Translations under genes and position numbers: made by a program
Source: Methanobacteriota archaeon
GTDB lineage: Archaea; Halobacteriota; Methanosarcinia; Methanosarcinales; Methanosarcinaceae
Length of the DNA: 64,000 bases
Reading direction: 5' to 3'
Assembly: GCA_016841265.1 (NCBI GenBank)
Contig: JAENZL010000015.1
Span: forward strand, 1 to 64,000
Notes under the pieces: model-generated
Databases searched by the model: none
Told to the model about the DNA's origin: nothing
What the model saw: only the letters and a program-made list of their open reading frames with translations
Shown here: piece after piece, positions 55,463 through 64,000 of the stretch
How the letters are laid out: every line of letters starts with the position of its first letter
How positions within the stretch are numbered: the first letter of the stretch is position 1

Positions 55463-55537
55463 GTGAGCGGGTCTCTTATTTTGTAAGATAACCCCAACCC
55501 CCCAACACCCCCAATTCATACTCCCCAACCCGCTCAC
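55463..55537 (+). ncRNA. candidate small RNA A of a three-member tandem family
   Basis: GTGAGCGGG (55463-55471) pairs with CCCGCTCAC (55529-55537). Inside are a small hairpin TCTTA-TTTTG-TAAGA (55474-55488) and a single-stranded cytosine-rich tract (55490-55528) with CCCCAACCCCCCAACACCCC. A TATA box lies 28 bases upstream. No open reading frame is present. The closing stem, inner hairpin position and C-rich loop recur in RNA B and, without the inner hairpin, in RNA C. The C-tracts suit pairing with G-rich ribosome binding sites. Confidence 0.75.
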
Positions 55538-56071
55538 ACTGATTATTATTACGGAAAAAAACCTTGTTCTTCATAAAATACTTTTTACCATAGCCTATTT
55601 TGCACATGTACTATCGGACTACATGTCTTTTTGCAATTATCGGGCATCATTTTGTTTCCTCACTATTCGCCCTTACTATTTGTCCAGACTATTTGCCCTG
55701 CTATTCGTCCTTAAAATTTATCCGGATATATAGCTTTAAACATTCCCGGCGTATTACACACTTTTACATACCTTTTACCACTCCTTGCGTGTTTTCTGCT
55801 TGACGGATCTGGTGAACACAGGATTACGTGCCCTACAGAATTTCATAAAGACCGTGGGAAAGGCATGTTACAGAAGATGAATAAATATAGAAAATTATAT
55901 ATACATTAATTCAGGACTGCCAGTCCCATCAACAGGAAATTTTACATGGGATCGCCTTAAAAAGAGCTCATGAAAACCGGAATTTCATAAATATTCGATA
56001 TATCACCATCTAGTATAAATCAAGGCGTATATTTCAGAAAACTATATATATGATGTGACATTATTGAAGAT

Positions 56072-56165
56072 TTAGTGAGCGGGTCTGTTTTTACAGTATA
56101 ACCCCCAACTCATATCCCCCAACTATTCCCCAACTATTCCCCCAAACACCAAATCCGCTCACTAA
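56072..56165 (+). ncRNA. candidate small RNA B of the tandem family
   Basis: TTAGTGAGCGG (56072-56082) pairs with CCGCTCACTAA (56155-56165), an 11-bp stem. An inner CTGT-TTTT-ACAG hairpin (56086-56097) is followed by a C-rich loop with ACCCCCAACT, ATCCCCCAACT and repeated TATTCCCCAAC. A TATA box lies at 56041-56052. The stem core GTGAGCGG is identical to RNA A and RNA C while the loops differ. Confidence 0.75.
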
Positions 56166-56640
56166 TCCCTTTCATTTCTTTCCATCAGTCACAAATCTCT
56201 TCTTCGTGCACCGTTTCTTCGTTTTTATCTCCCTGACCCCTCTTTCACTTTATCCCTTGTATTTCCCTGTTTTGCCCTTATACTCACATCATTAGCCACG
56301 TTCGATTTCTGAATATTTTCCAGACCGCTCCTCGGAATTATTCATTTGCAACTATCCAAATCCTGGAGAATTCTTCAAAAACAATTCATTAAAACCGACC
56401 TCAGGGTTATCCGCCATTTTGCAAAACTCCGCACTTTTACAGGTCTTGCCCACATAAGAAACGGAAAAAATACTCCCGTAGCCCCTTCCTTTCAGGAGTG
56501 CACGGTTATTTCCCCCGGGTTTTAAAACGACTCCTGTAAAATATAATTCAACTAAGTATACAATACATTATCTCTATGACAAAAAATATTTTATAATGCA
56601 TAAAAAAAGTATTTATAAGTCAATTTTGATATACCTTATT

Positions 56641-56720
56641 AGTGAGCGGAAAACATACCCCCACCCCCAAAAATTCCCCAAACTTCTTCTTTTAAGTCAA
56701 CCCCAAAAAATCCGCTCACT
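56641..56720 (+). ncRNA. candidate small RNA C of the tandem family
   Basis: AGTGAGCGGA (56641-56650) pairs with TCCGCTCACT (56711-56720). The loop contains ATACCCCCACCCCC, TTCCCCAAA and CAACCCC; the inner hairpin of A and B is missing. A TATA element (GTATTTATAAG) lies at the standard distance. ATACCCCC is an exact complement of GGGGGTAT, which occurs at the ribosome binding sites of cdc48, the winged-helix gene and mscS. Confidence 0.75.
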
Positions 56721-56957
56721 CAAATAATCCATGTCAACATTATGTGATTTTTAAAGTTCAGACGAGAAACCCCCGCACTCAACTCCAGAGGAAGCAGGGA
56801 GGAATAGTCCACCAGTGGTAGAAATAATAAGACTGCTCAAGCTGTCAGCAAGAAGCCACCGGCAAGCCTATCGAAATCCAGGCTGAGAAAACAGCTAGAA
56901 AAACAGTTAGAAAATCCGGTTATAAACACAGTTAAACCCGTAAAAGGAAAGAATAAA

Positions 56958-56974
56958 GCCGCTTAAGAAGCGGC
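56958..56974 (-). terminator. short hairpin after rfcL
   Basis: GCCGCTT-AAG-AAGCGGC is a perfect 7-bp stem, 12 bases past the rfcL stop on the minus strand. Confidence 0.55.
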
Positions 56975-56985
56975 ATAAAAACTAC

Positions 56986-58827
56986 TTAAAAATCAAAAAG
57001 CGTTTTCTGAGTTTTTTGTTCAGGTTTTTTTGGTTCCCCTTTAGATTCAGCTGATTCTTCCGAAGAGACAGGATCTAAGGGAAGGTTTTCTTCCTGAAGT
57101 TCTTCTGCTGGCACCTCGGCAGGCACCTTTGATGGCACTTCTACTGGTACTTCGGAGGGCATCTCTGCAGGCACCTCTGATGGCACTTCTACTGGTACTT
57201 CGGAGGGCATCTCTGCGGGCACTTCTACTGGTAACTCTGAGGGTACCTCTGATTCAATTTTACCTGACTTCGTCTCAATATCCTGAATACTATCAAACCC
57301 AAAATCCAATGTTCTTTGCTTTCTATCCGAACTGACGGGAGCCGTTGTTTCGGTTATTTCAGTTGTTTCGGTTATTTCAGTTGTTTCGGAAGAAACAGCC
57401 TCCTTTCCGGACATTTCGGCTTCGGAAAAGAAACCGGGAGTTTTTAGTTTGGTTCCGGCAGGCCTGGATGCAGGGTTTTTTTGCCGGCCTCCTGCGGTAA
57501 CCGGGAGTTTGAAGAACTCAGCTTCTTCCCGGCCCCCGGCTGCTACCTGCAGTTCACGGGCGTCATCGTAAATTTTCTGGAGCTTCTTGTTTGCTTTTTT
57601 ACTTCCGGTAAGATACATCAGTTCTTCTAGTTCAAGGCCAAGCCCGGCAGTCACGTCCACGGCAGAGGCTTCGTCGTTTACCATCCTGGTATAAAGCCCT
57701 AGCAGGTTGCTTCTGGAATAGTGCATGGACTCCTGGCAGTGTTCCCCTATCTTCGAAGCGATATTGTCCCGCATGTTCCTGGTCGCCCGGGTCTGTCCGA
57801 GTCGCCTCCAGACCGAAGGCTGCTGGTACTTGATAAAGCCCCTGTAAGGCTTCGACTTTGCAAGGGAAGTCCCGCAAACCATGAGCGTGCTGGCATACCT
57901 CCACATCCGGTAGTTCTGGCGTTTCTTTACACGCCCAAGGTATAGGTCGGCTTTTGAGAGGTAGCTGTAACCTACCCTGATATCTTCAAGGTCCCCACCT
58001 TCTCCCGCGTACTGGACAGGCAGGTTCTCATCAATCCAGTGCACCAGGTCTTCGGGGCTCTCATCAAGCCCGTATGTGGCTTCAAGGGCTTTTTTCAGGT
58101 CCGTGCTCTTGAAGATCTTCTGCATCGCTTTGAAAATGTTCTCCTTTACGTCCCGCTCGCCTGTGCTGACGTCCCGGGCTTCGATAATCTCCCTGCCGCT
58201 TGCCGCGGCCTGGAGGTCGTTTACGGCACTGCGCAGGTCTCCTCCGGCATTTTCCGCAATCTTCAGGACAGCCTCGGGGCTGCACTGAAGCCCCTCCCCA
58301 TCACAGATATTTCTCAGGGCAGGGACAATGGACCGGCTCTGGACGCCCAGGAACTTGATTTCCAGGCAGAGGTTCCGGATCGTCGGGGTGAGCCCGTAGA
58401 GGTCATTTGCAATAAGCACAATCGGCTGCTGCGTATTCTTAATTATCCCCGAGACCGCCCGCATCCCGCCGCGGTCCGAGCTCCCGTGGATATTGTCCGC
58501 TTCGTCCAGGATGATCAGGCGCTTTCCCCCGAAAAGAGAGTTCATGGAAGCCGCAGATCCCGCAACCTTCTCGATCACACCTGCCGTTCTCTGGTCGCTC
58601 GCATTAAGCTCGATCGCCTCCCAGCCAAAGTCCCGGGCAAGGGCATGGGCGCTGGAAGTCTTCCCTATCCCTGCAGGCCCGTACAGGATCACAGCCCTCT
58701 TCTCAGGGGTGCCCTCTAGCCACTCCTCAGACCAGCTCCGGAAATCATGCACTGCCTTCTTATTCCCCACGACATCCGCGAGGGTCCGGGGGCGGTATTT
58801 TTCAGCCCATTCGATTGCTGCCGTCAT
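56986..58827 (-). CDS. rfcL: replication factor C large subunit
   Basis: The 613-residue protein is the archaeal clamp-loader large subunit. It has the RFC box [10 protein letters not shown], Walker A GPAGIGKT (residues 50-57), Walker [10 protein letters not shown] and the [10 protein letters not shown] sensor-2 region. With RfcS it opens and loads PCNA on DNA. The C-terminal 170 residues are low-complexity, with Thr/Glu and Val-Pro repeats ([10 protein letters not shown]). They include a PIP-like QRTLDFGF and a terminal PIP box QKTLFDF for PCNA binding. Length is somewhat above the family norm because of the repeat region. Confidence 0.96.
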   Translation of the reverse strand: MTAAIEWAEKYRPRTLADVVGNKKAVHDFRSWSEEWLEGTPEKRAVILYGPAGIGKTSSAHALARDFGWEAIELNASDQRTAGVIEKVAGSAASMNSLFGGKRLIILDEADNIHGSSDRGGMRAVSGIIKNTQQPIVLIANDLYGLTPTIRNLCLEIKFLGVQSRSIVPALRNICDGEGLQCSPEAVLKIAENAGGDLRSAVNDLQAAASGREIIEARDVSTGERDVKENIFKAMQKIFKSTDLKKALEATYGLDESPEDLVHWIDENLPVQYAGEGGDLEDIRVGYSYLSKADLYLGRVKKRQNYRMWRYASTLMVCGTSLAKSKPYRGFIKYQQPSVWRRLGQTRATRNMRDNIASKIGEHCQESMHYSRSNLLGLYTRMVNDEASAVDVTAGLGLELEELMYLTGSKKANKKLQKIYDDARELQVAAGGREEAEFFKLPVTAGGRQKNPASRPAGTKLKTPGFFSEAEMSGKEAVSSETTEITETTEITETTAPVSSDRKQRTLDFGFDSIQDIETKSGKIESEVPSELPVEVPAEMPSEVPVEVPSEVPAEMPSEVPVEVPSKVPAEVPAEELQEENLPLDPVSSEESAESKGEPKKPEQKTQKTLFDF

Positions 58828-59301
58828 TTATAACCATACCAGTAAAAAGGATACTCATTCATAACCTTATATGTTAAAATATTTTTTCATGTATAAGGAT
58901 TTGGGTACAAGGTCTATTGCTGTGGGTTTTAATTATAAACACGGAAATACAGTATAAACACTGCCCCGGTTAAAGTCCACTTGAGCAAGCGGAACGGACC
59001 GGCGTTAGGTGCGGATAAATTACACTGAACAGAAACATCCGGAATACCGTCTTTAACCATTTTTGTCCGCACAAAGGCAGCTATCTCAAGAAATTGCTGC
59101 AAATAATGAAAAAAAATCCGAAACCCCTAAAACTTCGAACAGGAAGTTCCAGAAGTTCCGGAAGCTGTCGGCACCCTACGAAGCTCTCAGGTCAAAAATA
59201 AAAAGTCGGGTTGAAAGGGAAAGTTAATTAATGTTTGTGTTGATTTTCAAAGGACTACCTTAAATCTTACCAAAAAGTAATGGTCTACAGTACTGATTTA
59301 T
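58828..59301. other. intergenic region upstream of mtxX
   Basis: This 474-bp gap between divergent rfcL and mtxX holds no recognised gene. It should contain both promoters. A short imperfect repeat (GGAAGTTCC/GAAGTTCCGGAAG near 59140-59170) is the only local structure noticed. Confidence 0.45.
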
Positions 59302-60159
59302 ATGGAAAATAATGGCATGAATACCCTCCTGGAGGCCATCGAAATACGGGCCCGGGCAAAACGGGCTAAGGTGGCTATGGGGATAAGGGAACCCACCCCG
59401 AAACTTCTTGAAAGTGCATGGAGGGCTCAGATGATGGGCTATGCACAGGTCGTCCTGGTGGGAAACAAAAAGGAAATTGACGAGGTCGGGACCGAGCTTG
59501 AGGTAATTGATACCGAAGATCCCGAAAAAACCCTCATCGAACTCCTCATCTCACGGAAGGTCGATGCCGCGATAAGGGGGACTGCAAAAGCTTCCGGGAC
59601 CCTTACCAACCTGAAACTGGCTCTGGGCATGAGGAAGATCTACAGGCTAGCCCTGCTTTTAACGGTTGACGGGACACCTTTTTTCCTAGCCCCTGTGGGA
59701 ATTGACGAAGGGAACTCCCTTGCGGACAAGATCCGGATGATTACCCTTGGCGCAGAACACATCAGAAGGTTCGGGGTAGAACCGGTCGTTGGCGTGCTTT
59801 CCGGAGGCAGGATGGGAGATATAGGAAGGGACAGGCGTGTGGACCGGACCCTTGCGGACGGGGAATTCATAAGCAACCAGGTAGCGGAACTCGGGATCAA
59901 GGTTAAGCACCATACCATCCTTATCGAAGACGCTATAAAGGAGTCTAACTTCATCATGGCCCCTGACGGAATTTCAGGAAACCTCATCTTCCGGACCATC
60001 GCCTTCCTGGGTGGAGGAGACGGGCTCGGGGCTCCCGTGCTGATGGACGACTACGTCTTTGTGGACACATCCAGGGTCGGAGGACACTTCACAAAAGCCA
60101 TCATGCTCGCAAGCGCTCTTTCCCACCTGAATAAGGAAAAGAAAAAGGGAATCTATTAA
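59302..60159 (+). CDS. mtxX: MtxX, methanogen marker 4, phosphotransacetylase-like protein
   Basis: The 285-residue protein is the MtxX/methanogenesis marker 4 family, found in methanogens and related to phosphate acetyl/butyryltransferases. Typical segments are ARAKRAKVAMGIREPTPKLL, VDAAIRGTAKASGTLTNLKL, PVVGVLSGGRMGDIGRDRRV and MAPDGISGNLIFRTIAFLGG. Its function is not established. It is followed by MtrA-like and MtrH-like genes, as in other Methanosarcina (mtxXAH), implying a role with a soluble corrinoid methyltransferase. Confidence 0.95.
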   Translation: MENNGMNTLLEAIEIRARAKRAKVAMGIREPTPKLLESAWRAQMMGYAQVVLVGNKKEIDEVGTELEVIDTEDPEKTLIELLISRKVDAAIRGTAKASGTLTNLKLALGMRKIYRLALLLTVDGTPFFLAPVGIDEGNSLADKIRMITLGAEHIRRFGVEPVVGVLSGGRMGDIGRDRRVDRTLADGEFISNQVAELGIKVKHHTILIEDAIKESNFIMAPDGISGNLIFRTIAFLGGGDGLGAPVLMDDYVFVDTSRVGGHFTKAIMLASALSHLNKEKKKGIY

Positions 60160-60170
60160 GGGGATTTATT

Positions 60171-60250
60171 GAAGGCTATTCATGAAGGCTATTCGTAAAG
60201 GCTATTCATGAAGGCTATTCATGAAAAAAAATATATCAAAGGCTATTCAT
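60171..60250 (+). repeat. five 13-bp repeats between mtxX and the MtrA-like gene
   Basis: GAAGGCTATTCAT-type units begin at 60171, 60184, 60197, 60210 and, after a short A-rich gap, 60238. Confidence 0.9.
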
Positions 60251-60289
60251 GAAAGGAATTTATGTAGTTTATTAAATAAAGGTGATTAA

Positions 60290-60880
60290 TTGAAGGTTGC
60301 AGAAAACTGGCCGGTGGTAAAAGGAGACTACAGGGTAGGGAATCCTGAATCGGGGATTGCGGTAGTAACCCTTGCAAGCCACCTGGAAGCATATCCCGAA
60401 GCTGCGCTCTGGGGAAGTTCCAAAACCGAAAACCTCGGGGTCGAAAAAATAATCGTTAACACTATTTCGAATTCAAATATCAGGTACATCCTGGTCTGCG
60501 GGACCGAGTCAAGAGGCCACCTGGCAGGCCAGTCCCTGCTTGCGATCCATTCCGGCGGCATCGATGGGCAGGGCAGGATTATAAGGTCCGAAGGGGCAAT
60601 CCCTTTCATAGAAAACGTCCCCGAAGAGGCAGTCGAGCGCTTCCAGCAGCAGGTTATCATGCTGGACCGTATAGGGCTTAACGATACGGAAGAGATCCGG
60701 AAAATCGTGGATGAGTACAGAAACAAAAGCGAAGCATATCCCGAAGAGCCCCTCGTCGTCTGCTCCCCTAAGAAAAAACAATGTTCTCTTGCAGTTCCCG
60801 TTAACGGGGACGTGATTATTTCCGAAGAATTTGTAATGGATGCGGAGGCAGGAATAATCTGCCCGGCTGAAAGCCTCTGA
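60290..60880 (+). CDS. mtxA: soluble MtrA-like corrinoid protein
   Basis: The 196-residue protein is homologous to subunit A of the tetrahydromethanopterin S-methyltransferase: NWPVVKGDYRVGNPESGIAV, VVTLASHLEAYPE and CGTESRGHLAGQS with H77, the histidine expected to ligate the corrinoid cobalt. It lacks the C-terminal membrane helix of true MtrA, so it should be soluble. The start is TTG at 60290 after AAGGTGAT. Together with the MtrH-like protein it could form a cytosolic methyltransferase that moves methyl groups between tetrahydrosarcinapterin and another acceptor or donor. Confidence 0.92.
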   Translation: MKVAENWPVVKGDYRVGNPESGIAVVTLASHLEAYPEAALWGSSKTENLGVEKIIVNTISNSNIRYILVCGTESRGHLAGQSLLAIHSGGIDGQGRIIRSEGAIPFIENVPEEAVERFQQQVIMLDRIGLNDTEEIRKIVDEYRNKSEAYPEEPLVVCSPKKKQCSLAVPVNGDVIISEEFVMDAEAGIICPAESL

Positions 60881-60955
60881 ACCGGAGAACATGTACGGGA
60901 AAGATAAAAATTGAATTTATAATTATATTAAACAGGCTAATTTTGAGGATTTAAA

Positions 60956-61888
60956 ATGTTTAAGTTCCAGAACGAACAGGAAATCGTTAACATTGCAGGG
61001 GTGAAGGTAGGCGGGCAGCCCGGAGAACTCCCGACCGTGCTTGCAGGGACTATTTTCTATAACAACCACAGCATCGTGGAGGATGCGGCAAAAGGCCTTT
61101 TTGACAGGGCTGCGGCCGAAAAGGTGGTCAACCTGCAGGAGGTGGGATCGGATGAGACTGGAAACCCCCACATGGTTCACATTTACGGGACCACCCCCGA
61201 AAGCATCACCCGTTATATCGACTTCATTGCAGAGGTTTCGGATGCCCCATTCCTCATTGACTCCTCCGAGGGAAACGTGCGGGCGTACGCGGCGGAATAC
61301 GTGAGCGAAATCGGGCTTGCGGACCGGGCGGTCTACAACTCCATAAACATGAGCATCACAAAAGCCGAAATCGAAGCCCTCGCCCATTCCGACATTGACA
61401 GTTCCATTATCCTGGGTTTCAATGCCGTGGACTCTTCCCTGCGGGGGAGGATGGACATGCTCGAAAATGGAGCCGGGCTGCTCAAGGAAGGCCTCCTTTC
61501 AGTTGCCGACAGCTGTGGAATCGTCAATAAGCTGATCGACCCGAGCATCACCCCCATGGGAAACGGGGCAGGGGTCGCCCTCAGGATGACAATCACTGCC
61601 AAGGCGAAGTGGGGCCACCCCACAGGTTCGGGGATCCACAACGCGCCCTCGGCCTGGAACTGGCTGCAGCGGAAAAAAGAAGAAGACCCCATCGTGTACA
61701 GGGTCTGTGACATAGGCTCGACCTGCCTGCAGCAGGCAGCTGCCGGTGATTTCATCCTCTACGGCCCGATAGAATACGCCAGGTACGTTTTCCCCATGGC
61801 CGCCATGAGCGATATAATGATCGCAGAAGCCGTAGCAGACCTCGATATCGAGCCCTCGGCCAGGCACCCCATTAACCTGCTGGTCTGA
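60956..61888 (+). CDS. mtxH: MtrH-like methyltransferase
   Basis: The 310-residue TIM-barrel protein is homologous to subunit H of the tetrahydromethanopterin S-methyltransferase: NIAGVKVGGQPGELPTVLAG at the start, FLIDSSEGNVRAYAAEYVSE, SINMSITKAEIEAL, and GHPTGSGIHNAPSAW. MtrH transfers the methyl group from the pterin to the corrinoid of MtrA. This copy follows the MtrA-like gene by 75 bases, away from the complete mtr operon, so it probably serves a dedicated methyl transfer. Substrate unknown. Confidence 0.93.
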   Translation: MFKFQNEQEIVNIAGVKVGGQPGELPTVLAGTIFYNNHSIVEDAAKGLFDRAAAEKVVNLQEVGSDETGNPHMVHIYGTTPESITRYIDFIAEVSDAPFLIDSSEGNVRAYAAEYVSEIGLADRAVYNSINMSITKAEIEALAHSDIDSSIILGFNAVDSSLRGRMDMLENGAGLLKEGLLSVADSCGIVNKLIDPSITPMGNGAGVALRMTITAKAKWGHPTGSGIHNAPSAWNWLQRKKEEDPIVYRVCDIGSTCLQQAAAGDFILYGPIEYARYVFPMAAMSDIMIAEAVADLDIEPSARHPINLLV

Positions 61889-62070
61889 GTAAAATTCCAG
61901 ACCGGAGTAGAATTTCAGATATAGTTTTGACCAGTTCAGATAAAACTTTCCGGTTGCCTCCCCTGACAGCCAGAAAGGAATCTTTTTTCAGGAATTATGC
62001 TTCCATAAGTATTTACTTTTTTGAATTAGAAATCCATAGTATAATTTTTCCTGAAATCGGGGATCAATTC

Positions 62071-62118
62071 TAGTGAGAGTCTATTCCAGTGAGAGTCTAT
62101 TCCAGTAAGAGTCTATTC
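62071..62118 (+). repeat. three tandem 16-bp repeats
   Basis: CAGTGAGAGTCTATTC-type units lie at 62071, 62087 and 62103, directly upstream of the next small gene. Confidence 0.9.
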
Positions 62119-62150
62119 CAGATAGTACTGAAATTCAGGGGAGTGGTAAA

Positions 62151-62507
62151 CTGGCTATAATCAAGAATAAAACCAACCATACCATCCGTTTTGTGGCTTA
62201 CCGGGCAGACGGGACCGAGATGCACCAGAAAGCGACCAAAATTCCTGCGGGACAGAGCCGCTATGTGAGCAAGGATTACGTAGGGGACATCGACTGGTTC
62301 ATCATCACGGCTTTCCTGCCTGAGAGCAAGGTCTACGACCATGTGGACGTGGACCTCCTGCCAGCCGTGAGGGACGCGGACGATGCCCTTGCCTTTGCCA
62401 AGGTGGGAGTAGAAGAGAAATTTGTCTTTGTGGAAGATTCCGAAAAGAAAGAGTTTAGTTTTTACCGGGACGAAGACGAACCGGAAGAGGAGATCCACGG
62501 CTGGTAA
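62151..62507 (+). CDS. hypothetical acidic protein, probable CTG start
   Basis: The coding frame is open from 62106 and includes no ATG or TTG before residue 24 and no GTG before residue 15 (62193). Conserved-looking sequence begins well before that: AIIKNKTNHTIRFVAYRADG. The CTG at 62151 follows GGGGAGTGG with good spacing and would give a 118-residue protein. The product is beta-rich at first (IPAGQSRYVSKDYVGDIDWF) with an acidic tail (RDEDEPEEEIHGW). No family recognised. It is monocistronic after the mtx cluster. Confidence 0.6.
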   Translation: MAIIKNKTNHTIRFVAYRADGTEMHQKATKIPAGQSRYVSKDYVGDIDWFIITAFLPESKVYDHVDVDLLPAVRDADDALAFAKVGVEEKFVFVEDSEKKEFSFYRDEDEPEEEIHGW

Positions 62508-62666
62508 GCCCTGATCGTTTTCAGAAAAATACAGGGAAAAATACCTATTCGTTCCGTTATCTTCCCGAATCCTCTTTATTCAACCTGATCCTTCCAGTAT
62601 CTTCGCTCTCTTTAGCCCTGCTTGCTTATAACCCGCCTGTTCGGATACTTTCCTTTTTTAGCCCGC

Positions 62667-62837
62667 TTACTTATAAGTTTCAGGGCATCCGGGCTCTTCC
62701 ACAGGACTTCCTCTCCCGCGAGCACAAAGGACACACATACCTTTCCTGTGATCCATGCACTCTCCGCAGACAAGTTTCCCGCAGATGGGACAGGTATACA
62801 GTTTTGCCGATTTTCCGCAAATTGCACATAAACCCAT
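62667..62837 (-). CDS. small zinc-finger protein
   Basis: The 56-residue protein begins MGLCAICGKSAKLYTCPICG and has eight or nine cysteines and a histidine in CxxC, CxxC, CGEC and CVLC arrangements, the pattern of a cross-brace zinc finger (HIT/B-box-like). An alternative start lies upstream: GGAGGT at 62854-62859 favours ATT 62849 or CTG 62846. Function unknown; probably binds nucleic acid or protein. It lies between the hypothetical protein and ilvD. Confidence 0.65.
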   Translation of the reverse strand: MGLCAICGKSAKLYTCPICGKLVCGECMDHRKGMCVLCARGRGSPVEEPGCPETYK

Positions 62838-63044
62838 TAGTTCCAGAATCCCGACCTCCCTATGGTTCCGGTTAAAAAATGGACTTGAGGAGCTATAAAC
62901 GTTTCCGGGTATCCGCATAGAGTTTTCGGGTATCCTCAGAGAAAACAGGAACTGCTCTATGAAGGGAAGAATTAAAAAAAAGGTGTGCAGGAGGGAAGGC
63001 TCCCTCCGGAATGGTCCTTCAGACGGTTTTTAACGTCAATCTAT

Positions 63045-64000
63045 TCAGTCAACGATTCCGCCCGTGTTTGCGGAGTGCACGGCACGCTGGTACCTTGCCA
63101 GGTAGCCGGTTACTTCCTTTTTAGGAGCCACGAAAGCAGCCCTTCTCTTTTCCAGTTCCTCCTCGGAAACCTTCAGGTTCAGGGTTCTCCCAGGGATATT
63201 GATCTCGATCAGGTCCCCGTTTTTAACAAGGGCAATGGGTCCGCCTTCGCTGGCTTCGGGGGAGACGTGTCCGATGCAGGGGCCGCGGGTCCCTCCTGAA
63301 AAGCGCCCGTCCGTGACAAGAGCCACGGAATCGATCATGCCCATGCCCACAAGAGCGGCAGTTGCAGCGAGCATTTCCCGCATACCCGGACCGCCTTTAG
63401 GGCCTTCGTAGCGGATCACCACGATGTCTCCGGGTTTCACCTCGCCTGCAAGGATGCTTTCCATGGCGTCTTCTTCACACCCGTAGACCCTGGCAGGACC
63501 GGTGTGGACGTACATTTTCTGATCCACTGCAGCCTGTTTCACAACCGAGCCGTCCGGAGCAAGGCTGCCCTTGAGGACTGCAATTCCGCCTTCGGCATGT
63601 TTCGGGTTTTCGAGGGTTGTGATGATTTCCTTATTGAGCTTCGGGTTTACGATCTCGTACTCTTCCAGGTTTTCCCCGATGGTCTTTCCGTTCACGGTCA
63701 GCTGGTCCCTGTTGAGTTTCGGGGCAAGCCGCTGGAGGATTGCCTGGACCCCACCTGCCCTATCGAAGTGGAGCATGAAATTCGGGCCACCGGGACGGAG
63801 GGAAATCAGGTGGGGGGTTGTCCTGCTGAGTTTGTCAAAAGCCTCAAGCGGGAGATCAAGCCCGAACTCGTGGGCAAGGGCCGGGAGGTGCAGGGTCGTG
63901 TTGGTGCTGCCCCCGACTGCCATGTCTACCATGATCGCGTTTTCAAAGGATTTAAGCGTAACCATTTTTCTCGGGGTGATGTTTTCCTTTACGAGTTCCA
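63045..64000 (-). CDS. ilvD: dihydroxy-acid dehydratase, C-terminal part
   Basis: The visible 318 residues are the C-terminal half or more of Ilv[76 protein letters not shown] and [12 protein letters not shown]. The gene continues past the right edge; the ATG at 63965 is internal. IlvD is an iron-sulfur (4Fe-4S) dehydratase that makes the keto acids for valine, isoleucine and leucine. The conserved C-terminal [11 protein letters not shown] is present. Confidence 0.97.
   Translation of the reverse strand, partial: ELVKENITPRKMVTLKSFENAIMVDMAVGGSTNTTLHLPALAHEFGLDLPLEAFDKLSRTTPHLISLRPGGPNFMLHFDRAGGVQAILQRLAPKLNRDQLTVNGKTIGENLEEYEIVNPKLNKEIITTLENPKHAEGGIAVLKGSLAPDGSVVKQAAVDQKMYVHTGPARVYGCEEDAMESILAGEVKPGDIVVIRYEGPKGGPGMREMLAATAALVGMGMIDSVALVTDGRFSGGTRGPCIGHVSPEASEGGPIALVKNGDLIEINIPGRTLNLKVSEEELEKRRAAFVAPKKEVTGYLARYQRAVHSANTGGIVD

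Noticed and set aside
56757-56880. An omega RNA relic (segment with CAGCAAGAAGCC) downstream of rfcL
   Set aside because: The short GCAAGAAG match to the TnpB right end is too weak alone, and no TnpB remnant adjoins it.

Overview
The window is a piece of a Methanosarcina chromosome (Archaea, Methanosarcinales). The assignment rests on the mtxX / MtrA-like / MtrH-like methyltransferase cluster, the two-gene homocysteine synthesis system (COG1900-CBS plus NIL-ferredoxin), archaeal riboflavin/FAD genes (ribC, ribH, ribL), archaeal RfcL and Cdc48/VAT, very large NosD-type beta-helix surface proteins with PGF-type anchors, G-rich ribosome binding sites, and long AT-rich intergenic spaces.

Layout. 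1-4.8 kb is accessory DNA: the end of a HEPN-like gene, a SnoaL-like protein whose start codon reads ACG, a MntA/HepT toxin-antitoxin pair, a TPR-like acidic protein, and dispersed repeats. 4.8-10.1 kb has four same-strand genes: a transglutaminase-fold protein, an ATP-grasp ligase, a TIR/zinc-ribbon protein and a small repeat-headed protein. They look like an uncharacterised modification or defence-type locus. 10.2-12.6 kb holds a lipoprotein and a Ca2+/Na+ antiporter. 12.8-23.7 kb is a translationally coupled three-gene operon of secreted surface proteins, ending in a hairpin terminator. 23.7-28.3 kb carries a candidate small RNA, a polyprenol-kinase-like enzyme with a small partner ORF, an IS66-type element whose transposase has one in-frame UAG (possibly read as pyrrolysine), and a molbindin. 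28.4-35.2 kb holds AlaX, a 1424-residue S53-like secreted protease and a coiled-coil protein. 35.3-41.5 kb carries a TnpB element and an IscB/HEARO element that has split an AIM24-family gene; both halves of that gene are still recognisable.

From 41.6 kb onward the window is mostly core genome: DUF166, homocysteine synthesis, FAD synthase, an operon of aminotransferases with ribC and ribH, an HTH-CBS regulator, Cdc48, a flavodoxin-family protein, tRNA-Val, RfcL, the mtx cluster, two small proteins and part of ilvD. Between tRNA-Val and rfcL lies a 1.3-kb array of three paralogous predicted small RNA genes. Each has a TATA box, a GTGAGCGG/CCGCTCAC closing stem and a cytosine-rich loop complementary to the G-rich ribosome binding sites used here. 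A fourth RNA of the same architecture lies at 24.2 kb. These RNAs and the IscB insertion are the most notable features.

Short, locus-specific tandem repeats (13-53 bp units) follow many stop codons. Several genes appear to use non-AUG starts (TTG, and possibly ATT, CTG or ACG), judged from Shine-Dalgarno spacing.
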